Source: Bacteroidales bacterium
Lineage (GTDB): Bacteria; Bacteroidota; Bacteroidia; Bacteroidales; UBA932
Reading direction: 5' to 3'
Length of the DNA: 31,751 bases
Assembly: GCA_017483985.1 (NCBI GenBank)
Contig: JAFUUB010000002.1
Location: 1 to 31,751 of the forward strand
Positions 8,104 to 16,669 of this stretch are shown piece after piece (position 1 is the stretch's first letter; each line of letters begins with the position of its first letter). A program made the translations under genes and the position numbers. The notes under the pieces were generated by a model. That model worked only from the letters and a program-made list of their open reading frames with translations, made no database searches and had not been told where the DNA came from.

Positions 8104-9122
8104 ATTCTCTCTCCTTTTTGGGTACCCAGCAGGGTGCAGGCCATGGAGACATATTGCTCCACAGCCGTTTCAATATCTTGCAGCAAAATATGTTCCGCAG
8201 CCGTATGGGCCACGGAGATACTGCCCGGGCCGCACAGGGCGCGGCGGGCGAACTTCGAAAGCCGGGGCGCATCGCTGCCGAATGCGACCGTCGTCCGGGG
8301 CAGGCCATCCAGGGTCATGTAATGCATCGGCGTATCCCCGCCGTGGGCCTCGATGGAGACCTTCTCCGAAGCGAAGCCTTCCATGACCGACTTTACGAAA
8401 GCATGGCTGGCAAAGGTCGTCCGGAAATAGATCCGACAGGTCAATTCCGGGCTGAGGATGTTCTGCGGATTGTCGCTGACCAGTTTACCGACGTTCCAGG
8501 TGGTGTCGCCCAATTCGGGATCCGGCGGGAAATACGTCGCCCGCAATTTTTCCATCAGGTCCAGGAACCCGTCGACGGCGCTTTCGCCCCACTGGGGGTA
8601 ACCGGAATGGCAGGGCTTTCCCTGGATCCGGACGGTATATGCCTGGGTGCCCTTGCTGGCCGTCACCATGGCGTTGCCGGTCGGTTCCCCGACGATCACC
8701 ACGTCCCCGCCCGGGCAGTCCCGGTCATACGCCTTGGCCCCGAAAGAGCCGGTTTCCTCTCCGGCGAGCACGAGCAGGCCGAAGTTGGTCAGGCCCCTGG
8801 CTGCCAATTCCCTGCAGGCCAAAAACATGGAGAATACCTGACCCTTGGCGTCGCAGGAACCGCGCCCTTCGATCCGGTCCGCTTTCAGGGTCGGAGGGAT
8901 ATAGGGCGGGACGGTATCGCAATGGGAACAGAACCAGAGTTTCGGCCGGCCCCAACTCACCCGGACGTTCAGGGTGCCGTCTCCGACCTCCAGGGTCTCG
9001 ACGGTATTGTCCGGCGTCTGCAGGTGTCCGGCCAGCCACTCGGCCATCGGCCTTTCGCGGCCGGAGGTCGAGTCGATGGAGAGCATCTCCAGGAAAAATC
9101 GGATGTCTTTTTCAGCGATCAT
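8100..9122 (-). CDS. dapE: M20-family metallopeptidase, probable succinyl-diaminopimelate desuccinylase
   Basis: A 340-residue zinc hydrolase of the M20 (DapE/ArgE/LysK) family. The metal and catalytic residues are visible: His67 and Asp69 in SHCDTV, Asp91 in GRGSCDAKGQ, Glu122/Glu123 in AGEETGS, Glu146 in VIVGEPT, and a late histidine in SVAHTAAEHI. A lid/dimerisation domain lies between, from KGTQAYTVRIQGKPCHSGYP to about residue 280. M20 enzymes cannot be assigned to a substrate by motif alone. The position directly upstream of lysC-dapB-dapA-dapD makes N-succinyl-LL-DAP the likely substrate. Acetylornithine or acetylcitrulline deacetylation is the alternative. It has ATGA overlaps with the genes on both sides. 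Confidence 0.85.
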   Translation of the reverse strand: MIAEKDIRFFLEMLSIDSTSGRERPMAEWLAGHLQTPDNTVETLEVGDGTLNVRVSWGRPKLWFCSHCDTVPPYIPPTLKADRIEGRGSCDAKGQVFSMFLACRELAARGLTNFGLLVLAGEETGSFGAKAYDRDCPGGDVVIVGEPTGNAMVTASKGTQAYTVRIQGKPCHSGYPQWGESAVDGFLDLMEKLRATYFPPDPELGDTTWNVGKLVSDNPQNILSPELTCRIYFRTTFASHAFVKSVMEGFASEKVSIEAHGGDTPMHYMTLDGLPRTTVAFGSDAPRLSKFARRALCGPGSISVAHTAAEHILLQDIETAVEQYVSMACTLLGTQKGERI

Positions 9123-10321
9123 GACAGGAGCGCATCCAGCAGGGACTTGACATGTCCCGGAAGGATGATATGGTGGTTACCGATGGGGTTGTTCAGGAAA
9201 TAGTCCGCCTGCGGAAGCCGCAGGACGACCTGGGTGCGGCAGAGGTCCGGCTGGGACTGGTTGCGCAGCAGGGTGCCTTCTTCGGCGAAATGCCGGGAGA
9301 AGTCGCCGGAGACCTTGAAGACGGTGACCGGGCCTTCCTGCATGTGGCCGCGGATCCCCATGCCGATTCCCGACTCGAAATGGGTGTCGAACGCATAGCG
9401 GGTCACCATGTCCAGCGGGATCGTACAGTGGGCGAACAGGATCTCACCGGTTTCCGGGTCGATCCGGGAAGGATTGGCCTGGAAGCCGCTGACGCCAGTC
9501 AGGGCACGGCCGATGACCATGGACAGCATGGCCGGGATGTCTCCCTCGCACGTCGCCACGATTCCTTCGGCATTGAGGCGGGCCAGAGCGAGACAGCCGG
9601 TATTGCGGACCGATGAGAGCAGGTCGAAGCAGCGGAGGGTCAGGCCGCCGAGCCGGTATTTCCCGACCAGGTCCCGCAGGGCCAGGTAGATACGGTGGGC
9701 ACCGGGAGCGGCATCCTTCACCTTCTGGGCGGCATCGAAAAGGGGCTGGCCACAGGCGATACGGGCGGCCGCGGCATCCTCCGGATACCGGCCGATGGTT
9801 TCCAACAGTTCCTGCATCGGGATGTCCACCAGTTCGATACCGGCCTTTTTCCGGACCGTTTCATAGTCCACACCGCTGGAAATCAGCCAGTCGGAAGGCT
9901 GACCGACCACGCCGAGACGCAATCCCTGCAACTGCTTGCGCGCCTTCTCGATCTGCTCGAGCGTGCGGATCCGGCCGGCGATGTACTGCGGGCTGCCGTG
10001 CAGGATCTCGCCCTTGATTCCCTGCTGGCGCAGGTAGGACAGGATCTCCATCGAGGCGGCGAGCGAATTGCTCTTGCCCGAGGTCAACAGGTAGACCGGC
10101 TGGCGGGTGGCCGCCAGCAGCTTGGGCAGCAGCGGCTTGAACACGCCTTCGGTGCCCCCGGTCCGGACATAGATCAGGTCCAGGTCGGCAGCGCCGTAGT
10201 CTTCATAGCCGGCGCCCTTGAGGACGAAGTCCACTTTCAGGCTGTCCAGGAATTCCCGGGTCACGGCGGCGACGGCGGCCTCGTCATGCAAGGCGGAGGT
10301 CAGGGTATGGATGGCAATCAT
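9119..10321 (-). CDS. L-fucose isomerase-like protein of unknown substrate
   Basis: A 400-residue cytoplasmic protein resembling the FucI/AraA sugar-isomerase superfamily, mostly in its C-terminal half. The segment VATCEGDIPAMLSMVIGRAL (Glu259, Asp261) fits the metal-binding region of FucI. FAHCTIPLDMV (His298) follows, then a late GNHHIILPGH (His378/His379), giving a plausible Mn-binding set. The N-terminal half is a Rossmann-like region with LYVRTGGTEGVF-type loops. It is shorter than L-fucose isomerase (~590), and no kinase, aldolase or transporter for a sugar lies nearby. The gene is locked between the flippase and dapE by ATGA overlaps on both sides. The frame stays open far upstream inside the flippase gene, but that part is antisense-quality sequence; the ATG at 10321 is the real start. 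Function unknown. Confidence 0.7.
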   Translation of the reverse strand: MIAIHTLTSALHDEAAVAAVTREFLDSLKVDFVLKGAGYEDYGAADLDLIYVRTGGTEGVFKPLLPKLLAATRQPVYLLTSGKSNSLAASMEILSYLRQQGIKGEILHGSPQYIAGRIRTLEQIEKARKQLQGLRLGVVGQPSDWLISSGVDYETVRKKAGIELVDIPMQELLETIGRYPEDAAAARIACGQPLFDAAQKVKDAAPGAHRIYLALRDLVGKYRLGGLTLRCFDLLSSVRNTGCLALARLNAEGIVATCEGDIPAMLSMVIGRALTGVSGFQANPSRIDPETGEILFAHCTIPLDMVTRYAFDTHFESGIGMGIRGHMQEGPVTVFKVSGDFSRHFAEEGTLLRNQSQPDLCRTQVVLRLPQADYFLNNPIGNHHIILPGHVKSLLDALLS

Positions 10322-11817
10322 TTTCTGAAATATTTTCCGATGACGGGAAGGCCGGCCAGGGGCAGGTCCTTCCGGACGATATAGGCGGCGAACAGGGCGA
10401 TCAGGACCGTATTGGCGGCCAGGGCCGCAACCGTACCCAGGTGGGCGTTGGTCCAGGTAATGCCCAGGAACAGGATGGCTGCCAGCAGGGTATAGAGCAG
10501 CAGGTCCTTCAGGGGATAGGCGATGGGGTAGTATTTCTGGCCCACGAAATAGGACAGCAGCATGGCCGTTCCGTAGCCGGCGAATCCGCCCCAGGCACAG
10601 GCCATGTAGCCGTATTTCGGGACGAAAAGGAGGTTGACCGCAATCAGCACGGCGCAGCCGATACCGGAGAAGACCGCTCCCCAGATGGTCTTGTCTGTCA
10701 GTTTGTACCAGAAACTGAGGTTGAAATAGACCCCCATCATGATCTCGGCGGCCATGACGATCGGCACGACCCGGAGTCCGTCCCAATAATCCGGTCCGAT
10801 GATGTATTTGAGCACCCCCATGTAGCCCATCACGCACAGGAAGGCCAGCAGGGTGAAGATCAGGAAATACTTCATGCCCTTGGCATAGGTTTCCTTGCTG
10901 TCTTTCTCCTTGGCGCCGGCGAAGACGAAGGGCTCGTAGGCGTAGCGGAAGGCCTGGGTAATCATGGCCATGATCATGGCAATCTTGCTGGCGGCCCCGT
11001 AGATGCCGAGCTGGGCGGAAGCATCCTCGCCGGGATAGATCTTCGGGAACAGGATCTTGTCCGCGGTCTGGTTCAGGATGCCGGCGATGCCCAGGATCAG
11101 GATCGGCCAGCTGTAGGAAAGCATCCGCCGGCACAGTTCCCGGTCAAAGCCGTAGCCGATGCCCTTGAGTTCCTTTGCGAAGAAGAAGGTCACCAGGGCC
11201 GTACAGAACAAATTGATGTAGAAGACGTAACCGACTCCGACAGAGGGGTCGTAGACCTTTCCGACCAGCTCCGGGTTTCCAGCATACAGTTTCGGGAGCA
11301 AGACGAAGAACGCCAGGTTCAGGGCAATGTTCAGACCGATGAACAGCAGTTTCAGGGCAGCGAACTTGATGGGGCGCTGCTTGTACCGCAGATAGGCGAA
11401 CAGGATGGCCTGGAAGGCGTCCAGGGCAACGATGATGGCCATGGTCCAGATATAGGCCGGATGGTCCGGATAGCCCATCGCCTGGGAAATCGGCCGGATG
11501 AAGGCCAGTACCAGGGCCACGAAGAGCAGCGAGGTCGAACCCACCATCCGCAGGATCGTCGAAAAGACCTGCTTCGGATCTTCACCTTCCTTGTTGGCAA
11601 AGCGGAAGAACGTCGTCTCCATGCCGTAGGTCAGGATCACCAGCAGCAGCGCGGTATAGGCATACAGGTTGGTCACGACGCCATAGCCGCCGCTGGCTGC
11701 AGAAATCTTGTAGGTATACAGCGGTACCAGCAGGTAGTTCAGGAACCGCCCGATGATGCTGCTCAGTCCGTAGATGGCCGTATCCTTGGCCAGGGTCTTC
11801 ATGTTTGCCATATCCAT
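10318..11817 (-). CDS. Polysaccharide/oligosaccharide flippase (Wzx/MATE-like)
   Basis: A 499-residue inner-membrane protein with about 12-14 hydrophobic segments over its whole length, of the MOP superfamily (polysaccharide biosynthesis proteins). It begins KTLAKDTAIYGLSSIIGRFLNYLLVPLYT, the usual start of Bacteroidota flippases: an arginine and a glycine before the first helix. Segments such as SYSWPILILGIAGILNQTADKILFP and YGAASKIAMIMAMITQAFRYAYEPF are typical of the family. It likely moves a lipid-linked glycan across the inner membrane. It is the first gene of the nine-gene operon, just behind a TATCTTTG box. In-frame ATGs at 11811 and 11802 are alternative starts and would give a longer leader. 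Co-transcription with DAP synthesis hints at a cell-envelope role, but MurJ activity is not shown. Confidence 0.88.
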   Translation of the reverse strand: MDMANMKTLAKDTAIYGLSSIIGRFLNYLLVPLYTYKISAASGGYGVVTNLYAYTALLLVILTYGMETTFFRFANKEGEDPKQVFSTILRMVGSTSLLFVALVLAFIRPISQAMGYPDHPAYIWTMAIIVALDAFQAILFAYLRYKQRPIKFAALKLLFIGLNIALNLAFFVLLPKLYAGNPELVGKVYDPSVGVGYVFYINLFCTALVTFFFAKELKGIGYGFDRELCRRMLSYSWPILILGIAGILNQTADKILFPKIYPGEDASAQLGIYGAASKIAMIMAMITQAFRYAYEPFVFAGAKEKDSKETYAKGMKYFLIFTLLAFLCVMGYMGVLKYIIGPDYWDGLRVVPIVMAAEIMMGVYFNLSFWYKLTDKTIWGAVFSGIGCAVLIAVNLLFVPKYGYMACAWGGFAGYGTAMLLSYFVGQKYYPIAYPLKDLLLYTLLAAILFLGITWTNAHLGTVAALAANTVLIALFAAYIVRKDLPLAGLPVIGKYFRK

Positions 11818-11830
11818 TCCCTAAATCATA

Positions 11831-11838
11831 CAAAGATA
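11831..11838 (-). promoter_or_regulatory. Predicted -7 box for the flippase-dap operon
   Basis: Minus-strand TATCTTTG, an exact TAnnTTTG match, 14 nt upstream of the first possible ATG of the flippase gene. There is no good TTTG at the -33 position. The leader left is under 25 nt whichever ATG is used, so there is no room for a lysine riboswitch or an attenuator ahead of the operon. Confidence 0.6.
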
Positions 11839-11874
11839 TCATTTTTTCGCAGTTCCTCCTACGGCCCCTTATGA

Positions 11875-11906
11875 TTTGTTTTGTATAAAGGGATTGCTTA
11901 TCTTTG
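11875..11906 (+). promoter_or_regulatory. Predicted Bacteroidota promoter for icd-gltA
   Basis: TTTG at 11875-11878, 20 nt of spacer, then TATCTTTG at 11899-11906: a complete match to the Bacteroidota sigma-ABfr type promoter (TTTG, N19-21, TAnnTTTG). The icd ATG at 11930 follows 23 nt after the box. The promoter therefore also decides the start, because the open frame begins at 11876, upstream of the expected transcription start. Confidence 0.8.
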
Positions 11907-11929
11907 CCATACCCCTAATAGAACGAACT

Positions 11930-13132
11930 ATGGCAAAAATTACAATGAGCACTGCCGGGTTGAAAGTTCCTGAAAGTGTAACCATCCCGTTCATCTCCGG
12001 CGATGGGATCGGGAAAGAGATCACCCCCGTATGCCGTTCTGTCGTTGATGCAGCTGTCAGGCAGGCATATAATGGAAACCGCGCCATCGAATGGCTCGAG
12101 TTGGAAGCCGGTGAGCAGGCGTTCCGGAAAACAGGGGCCTACCTTCCGGATGAAACCCTGCGTACCTTCCGCGAATACATGGTGGGCCTGAAAGGTCCCT
12201 TGATGACGCCGGCCGGACGCGGCGTCCGTTCGTTAAATGTCGCCCTCCGGCGGGCCCTTGACCTTTATGTCTGTCAACGGCCGATCCGTTATTTTTACGG
12301 AATCGACTCTCCCGTCCGCTATCCGGAGCGCATCGATGTCTGCATCTTCCGGGAAAACACGGAGGATGTTTATGCCGGCATCGAATGGCCAAGCGGATCC
12401 GAAGCGGCCGGCAAACTGGGGGATTTCCTGGAAAAAGAGTTGAAAGAAACGAAAATCCGTTTTCCGAGGACATCGGCCTACGGTCTCAAACCCGTTTCCC
12501 GCGAAGGTACGGAACGCTTAATCCGCAGTGCCATCCGTTTTGCACTCAGTCACAACCGGCGCACCATTACGCTGGTTCACAACGGCAATATCATGAAATA
12601 CACGGAAGGCGCCTTCTGCAATTGGGCCTATGAATTGGCAGAGCGGGAATTTGGCGACTACCTGTCCTCCGGCCGCCTTGTCCTGACCGGGATTACCTGT
12701 GACGCCTTCCTGCGAGAGGCCATCCTCCATCCGGAAGAGTTCGGCGTCATTGCGACCTTGAATCTCAATGGAGACTACATTTCCGACATTTTCGCAGCTC
12801 AGGTCGGCGGTGTCGGCTTCGCCCCCAGCGGCAATCTCAACTATGAGACCGGCCATGGAATCTTCGAAGTCACCCACGGCGTCGCTTCCGATATCGAAGG
12901 ACGGAATATCGCCAATCCTTCTTCCATGGTTCTCGCGGGTGCCATGATGCTGGAATACCTGGGATGGAACGAAGCGTCACGCCTGATTATCACCGCCATG
13001 GAACGGACGCTCCGCAAAGGAATCTGCACGGCGGATGCCGCCGAATCCGTCAAACATCGCCGCTGCGTAGGGACCGCCGAATTCGGTGAAGCCCTCATTG
13101 ACAACCTCCGTCCGACCGTCAGCCGACCGTAA
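11930..13132 (+). CDS. icd: Isocitrate dehydrogenase, predicted NAD-preferring
   Basis: Oxidative decarboxylation of isocitrate to 2-oxoglutarate. The 400-residue protein aligns well with E. coli Icd: RSLNVALRRALDLYVC (Ser101 at the E. coli Ser113 position), IFRENTEDVYAGIEW, TLVHNGNIMKYTEGAF, and NLNGDYISDIFAAQVGG with the metal-binding aspartates. The cofactor pocket differs. Where E. coli has Lys344, Tyr345 and Val351 after THGTAP, this protein has Asp321, Ile322 and Ala328 (THGVASDIEGRNIANP). By my hand alignment the Tyr391 and Arg395 equivalents are Ala368 and Glu372. Asp-Ile-Ala is the set known from NAD-dependent isocitrate and isopropylmalate dehydrogenases. The start at 11930 is supported by the promoter and by homology. 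Citrate synthase follows after one nucleotide. Confidence 0.93.
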   Translation: MAKITMSTAGLKVPESVTIPFISGDGIGKEITPVCRSVVDAAVRQAYNGNRAIEWLELEAGEQAFRKTGAYLPDETLRTFREYMVGLKGPLMTPAGRGVRSLNVALRRALDLYVCQRPIRYFYGIDSPVRYPERIDVCIFRENTEDVYAGIEWPSGSEAAGKLGDFLEKELKETKIRFPRTSAYGLKPVSREGTERLIRSAIRFALSHNRRTITLVHNGNIMKYTEGAFCNWAYELAEREFGDYLSSGRLVLTGITCDAFLREAILHPEEFGVIATLNLNGDYISDIFAAQVGGVGFAPSGNLNYETGHGIFEVTHGVASDIEGRNIANPSSMVLAGAMMLEYLGWNEASRLIITAMERTLRKGICTADAAESVKHRRCVGTAEFGEALIDNLRPTVSRP

Positions 13133-13133
13133 C

Positions 13134-14480
13134 ATGAATCCCGAATACCTCATTTATAAATTGGCCGACAAGGTCAAAGGGACCAGTCGTATTCCGACTG
13201 AATGGTTCCCCAAGTACGGCGTCAAAAAAGGGTTGCGGAACGAAGACGGCTCCGGTGTCCTGGTCGGACTGACCAACATCGGGAACGTCGTCGGGTATGA
13301 CCGTCTCAGCGACGGCAGCCTCAAACCCGTGGAAGGAAAGCTCTTCTATCGCGGATACGAGCTCAAGGATCTGGTCACCCCGCTGAAAAAAGATTGCCGC
13401 TTCGGATTCGAAGAAATCGCATATCTGCTGCTTTCGGGAGATCTTCCGGATCAGGAGGAACTGGACACCTTCCGGACCCTGCTGAACTCCAAGATGGCCC
13501 TGGACCACAGGGCTTTGGTCCATATCATCGACCTGGAAGGGTCGGACATCATGAACATCCTCTCCCGAACTGTTTTGGAGATGTATACGTTCGACCAGGA
13601 CCCGGATGGGCTTTCCAAAGAAAACCTGATACGCCAGTCCATCGACCTGATCGCCAAATTCCCGACCATCATCGCCTACGCCTACAACATCTATCGGCAC
13701 TCCGTCCAAGGGAAAGGACTGCACATCCGCCACCCGCAAGAGAATCTCTCGCTCGCCGAGAATTTCCTCTACATGCTCAAGAATGACGGTTACACGGACC
13801 TTGACGCGCAGACCCTGGACCTATTGCTCATTACGCAAGCTGAACACGGGGGCGGTAACAACTCCACCTTCACGGTCCGCGTGACCAGTTCCACCCTGAC
13901 GGACACCTATTCTTCCATCGCAGCGGGTATCGGGTCCCTGAAAGGAAGGCTCCATGGCGGAGCCAATATCATGGTATCGGATATGTTCCAACACCTTCGT
14001 TCGGTAATCCGGGACTGGACGGACGAGGATGAAATCGACCGGTATCTCAGCAGGATGGTCCGCAAAGAGGCTTATGACAAATCCGGCCTGATCTACGGAC
14101 TGGGGCACGCTGTCTATACCCTAAGTGATCCGCGGGCGGTGGTCCTTAAAGAAATGGCCGGCCGCCTGGCGGCCGAGAAAGGACGGAGCCGGGAATACGA
14201 TTTCCTCGTCCGGATTGAAGAGCGCGGGATCCAATGCATTTCCAAATACCGCAAGTCCGGGCGGCCGATTTGTGCCAACCTGGATTTTTATTCCGGCTTC
14301 ATCTATGAGATAATCGGACTTCCGCGCGAACTATATACTCCGATTTTCGCCATGGCCAGGATTGTAGGCTGGTGCGCACACCGGATCGAAGAACTCAATT
14401 TCGGGGATCGCCGGATTATCCGCCCCGCTTACATGAATGTATTCGGGGAAAGGGATTATCCGGATATGAACAACCGTTGA
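13134..14480 (+). CDS. gltA: Citrate synthase
   Basis: Condenses oxaloacetate and acetyl-CoA to citrate, feeding the isocitrate dehydrogenase encoded just upstream. The 448-residue protein has the family residues: His238 in AEHGGGNNSTF, catalytic His274 in KGRLHGGAN, His325 in GLGHAVYTLSDPRA and Asp384 in NLDFYSG. The first ~45 residues (SRIPTEWFPKYGVKKGLRNEDG) are an N-terminal extension seen in the longer Bacteroidota/Firmicutes-like forms and not in short archaeal-type enzymes. I place the start at the ATG at 13134, one base after the icd stop, although the frame is open from 13086. With icd it supplies 2-oxoglutarate for glutamate. Aconitase is not in the window. 2-methylcitrate synthase activity cannot be excluded. 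Confidence 0.92.
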   Translation: MNPEYLIYKLADKVKGTSRIPTEWFPKYGVKKGLRNEDGSGVLVGLTNIGNVVGYDRLSDGSLKPVEGKLFYRGYELKDLVTPLKKDCRFGFEEIAYLLLSGDLPDQEELDTFRTLLNSKMALDHRALVHIIDLEGSDIMNILSRTVLEMYTFDQDPDGLSKENLIRQSIDLIAKFPTIIAYAYNIYRHSVQGKGLHIRHPQENLSLAENFLYMLKNDGYTDLDAQTLDLLLITQAEHGGGNNSTFTVRVTSSTLTDTYSSIAAGIGSLKGRLHGGANIMVSDMFQHLRSVIRDWTDEDEIDRYLSRMVRKEAYDKSGLIYGLGHAVYTLSDPRAVVLKEMAGRLAAEKGRSREYDFLVRIEERGIQCISKYRKSGRPICANLDFYSGFIYEIIGLPRELYTPIFAMARIVGWCAHRIEELNFGDRRIIRPAYMNVFGERDYPDMNNR

Positions 14481-14490
14481 TCGGACTGGT

Positions 14491-16668
14491 TTATTCCGCT
14501 AAAATCTGCCGGGCCAGGGCGATGCCGTCGCCGACGGGCTCGGACGGGAAGGATCCCGGGCGGTCATGCCACCAGGCATATTCCCAGTCCTTATACGCCT
14601 CTGTCAGGGCCGGTTCATCCAGCGGCTCCCCTGCATCCAGGCTCTTCTCCACCGCGTCGAAAAAGAGTTCCCAGCGCCCCTTGTAATAGGATCCGACCAG
14701 TCCGGACAGGGTCCGGTTGGCATAGTCGGTCAACATGTTCCCCCGGTCACCCCAAGAGGTCAGCAAATCCCGGGCATTGGACTCGAAATAGTTGGCTTCC
14801 GTCGCATCGGCGCCCCAGCCGCGGGCATCTGCGATCCATTTTCCGACCAGGAAATAGGTCTGGCTGCCCAGGAGCCGGTCCATCTCATCCAGGATGGCCA
14901 GCATCCGGTCCCGGGTCTTGTCGAGCCGTTCCCGGTCGCGGGCATCATAGGCCTCCTTGTATTGGAAAGAAAGGGTGTCGAAGTTGTTGCTGAGCCACTG
15001 ACGGGTCAGGTTGACGACGTCGAATGCATAGGCGGAGCCCCGGCCGTCCGCCGCCAGCAGTAGCTGGATCGCTTCGCGGAGCCGGTCGTTGTCGTAGGTA
15101 TACCGGACGGAGGAATGGTACGAGGAAGAACGGCCGAAAGAGGGACGCAGGTTCATCAACGGGCTGTGGCCCGGAACGGAACGGTCATGGTAAATCTCCT
15201 TAAACAGGATACTCCAGGCTTTGCGGGCGTTCTCGTCGGCCTTCCCGGTCCGGCTGTCCGCCACCACACGGGCATAGGCATCCAGGTCTTTGTGCGTATC
15301 GAAATCCCAGGCTTTTTCGAAAACGTACTGGTACATGAACGGGTTGACATCGAAGCCCTCGAGGGTCGAACCGATGCCGCGGAAATTGTCTCCGCCATTC
15401 GCAAACGTGTTCTCGATCAATTTGTTGACCTCGTTCGGATTGCCGGCCAGATAGGTATTGCCGCCGAAGTTGCCCAGCTAGCACCAGATGTACGGGACGC
15501 CGTAGTAGCGGTCCGTCCGCTGCCAGACTTCCATCCGCTCGCAATAGTAGTCGAGCAGCAGGGACTTGTCCGCCGGATAGGAGGTGATGTAGGGCTGGAT
15601 CTTGTCCGGGGTCCAGTACTGGCGCTCATTGTAGAAAAGCCAGGTCATCTGGAGCCAGGTCCCTTCGGGATCCGCGGCGGCCAGGGACTCGTAGGTCTGC
15701 CGGCTGACACGGGCCAGGTACTCGGGATCCCAGCTTTTGGGAATCATCTCGTTGAACAGGTCGATGCCGTAGATATGGTCGGTCCCGTAGATTTCGATTT
15801 CCTTCTCCAGGAACTTCTTCTGGATCTGGGGGAAAAGCGGGTCCATCGGGTCGAGGAAATGCGGCCACTGGTCCTCATCGAAACCGGCCCAGTCGCTCAT
15901 CCGGTCGATCTGTGCATCGGGGTAAAGGCGCTGCAGCTCCGGCGGGACATGGCCGGCAAAGGCCGGAAGAACCGGTTTCATGTTCAGTTCCCGCTCCCGC
16001 GCGACAATCTGCTTCTGGAGTTTTTCCTGTCCGACCAGCCATGAGACCGGCAGCGGACCGCCCCAGCGGTCGATGTTCAGCATCCGGTGCCACGGCAGAT
16101 GGGCCGGTCCCGTAAAATAGCTGCGGACTTCCTCGTCGGAAAGGCCCAGTTCCGTCCAGACCTGGTACCAGATGGATTCCTGGCCGGTGATGGCCAGGGG
16201 CAGGTTCACCCCGTTGAGGGCCATCCAGTCGATGAAATGCTCCCACTCGTCCCAGTGCCACCAGGGCATCGTGTATCCGAAGGTGCAGTAATTCAGGAAG
16301 AAACGCTCCTCAACCCGGGCTTTGATCTCAATGGGTTCAGCCACGACCGGGAACTTTTCCGGAAGGACGACTTCATCCCAGACGAACCAGCCGACATTGA
16401 CGTTGCAGAAGTATTTCAGGTAATGGTTGAGACCGACGGCCATCGAGTTGGCATTGTTGCCGCTGATGACGGTCTTCCGGCCCTGGGACTCGATCCGGAA
16501 TACATCCGAATCCGCATCGATCGTACGGAAAACGAAATGACGGGCGTCCTTGCCCAGCACGCGTTCCGCCAGGGCGCGGGCGGCAGGAGCCTCGGGACCG
16601 CTGTCGGGAGAAGCGGCGCAACCGGCCAGAAGCAGCAGGGAGGCTGCGAGAAGGAATAACTGTTTCAT
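14491..16668 (-). pseudogene. GH89 alpha-N-acetylglucosaminidase, interrupted by an in-frame amber codon
   Basis: Reading from 16668, a lipoprotein signal (MKQLFLLAASLLLLAGC) leads into a NAGLU/GH89 enzyme, which releases terminal alpha-GlcNAc from glycans such as mucin or heparan-type chains. The N-terminal domain and most of the barrel are intact, including FGYTMPWWHWDEWEHFIDWMALNG and the acid/base Glu307 in LFNEM. At codon 397 (15478-15480) the frame meets TAG within YIWC-stop-LGNFGGN. Human NAGLU reads WCMLHNFGGN there, and the change is one base from a Tyr codon. The same frame then continues without a shift for 328 more codons, containing the nucleophile Glu437 (GSTLEGFDVNP) and the whole helical C-terminal domain. 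Termination at the TAG would give an inactive enzyme without its nucleophile. It lies 1 nt downstream of the S66 fusion gene. Confidence 0.88.
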
Positions 16669-16669
16669 A

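Noticed and set aside
9119..11134. A 671-codon frame that could be read as a larger fused protein
   Set aside because: The first ~270 codons overlap the flippase in another frame and have no protein-like character; the ATG at 10321 with an ATGA overlap is the sensible start.
11818..11838. A lysine riboswitch or attenuator ahead of the dap operon
   Set aside because: The leader between the -7 box and the first ATG codons is under 25 nt, too short for any riboswitch.
15478..15480. Amber recoding as an explanation for the GH89 stop
   Set aside because: TAG is used as an ordinary terminal stop in the same window (PepSY-like gene at 22150-22152, candidate immunity gene at 30536-30538), and no other gene has an internal TAG.
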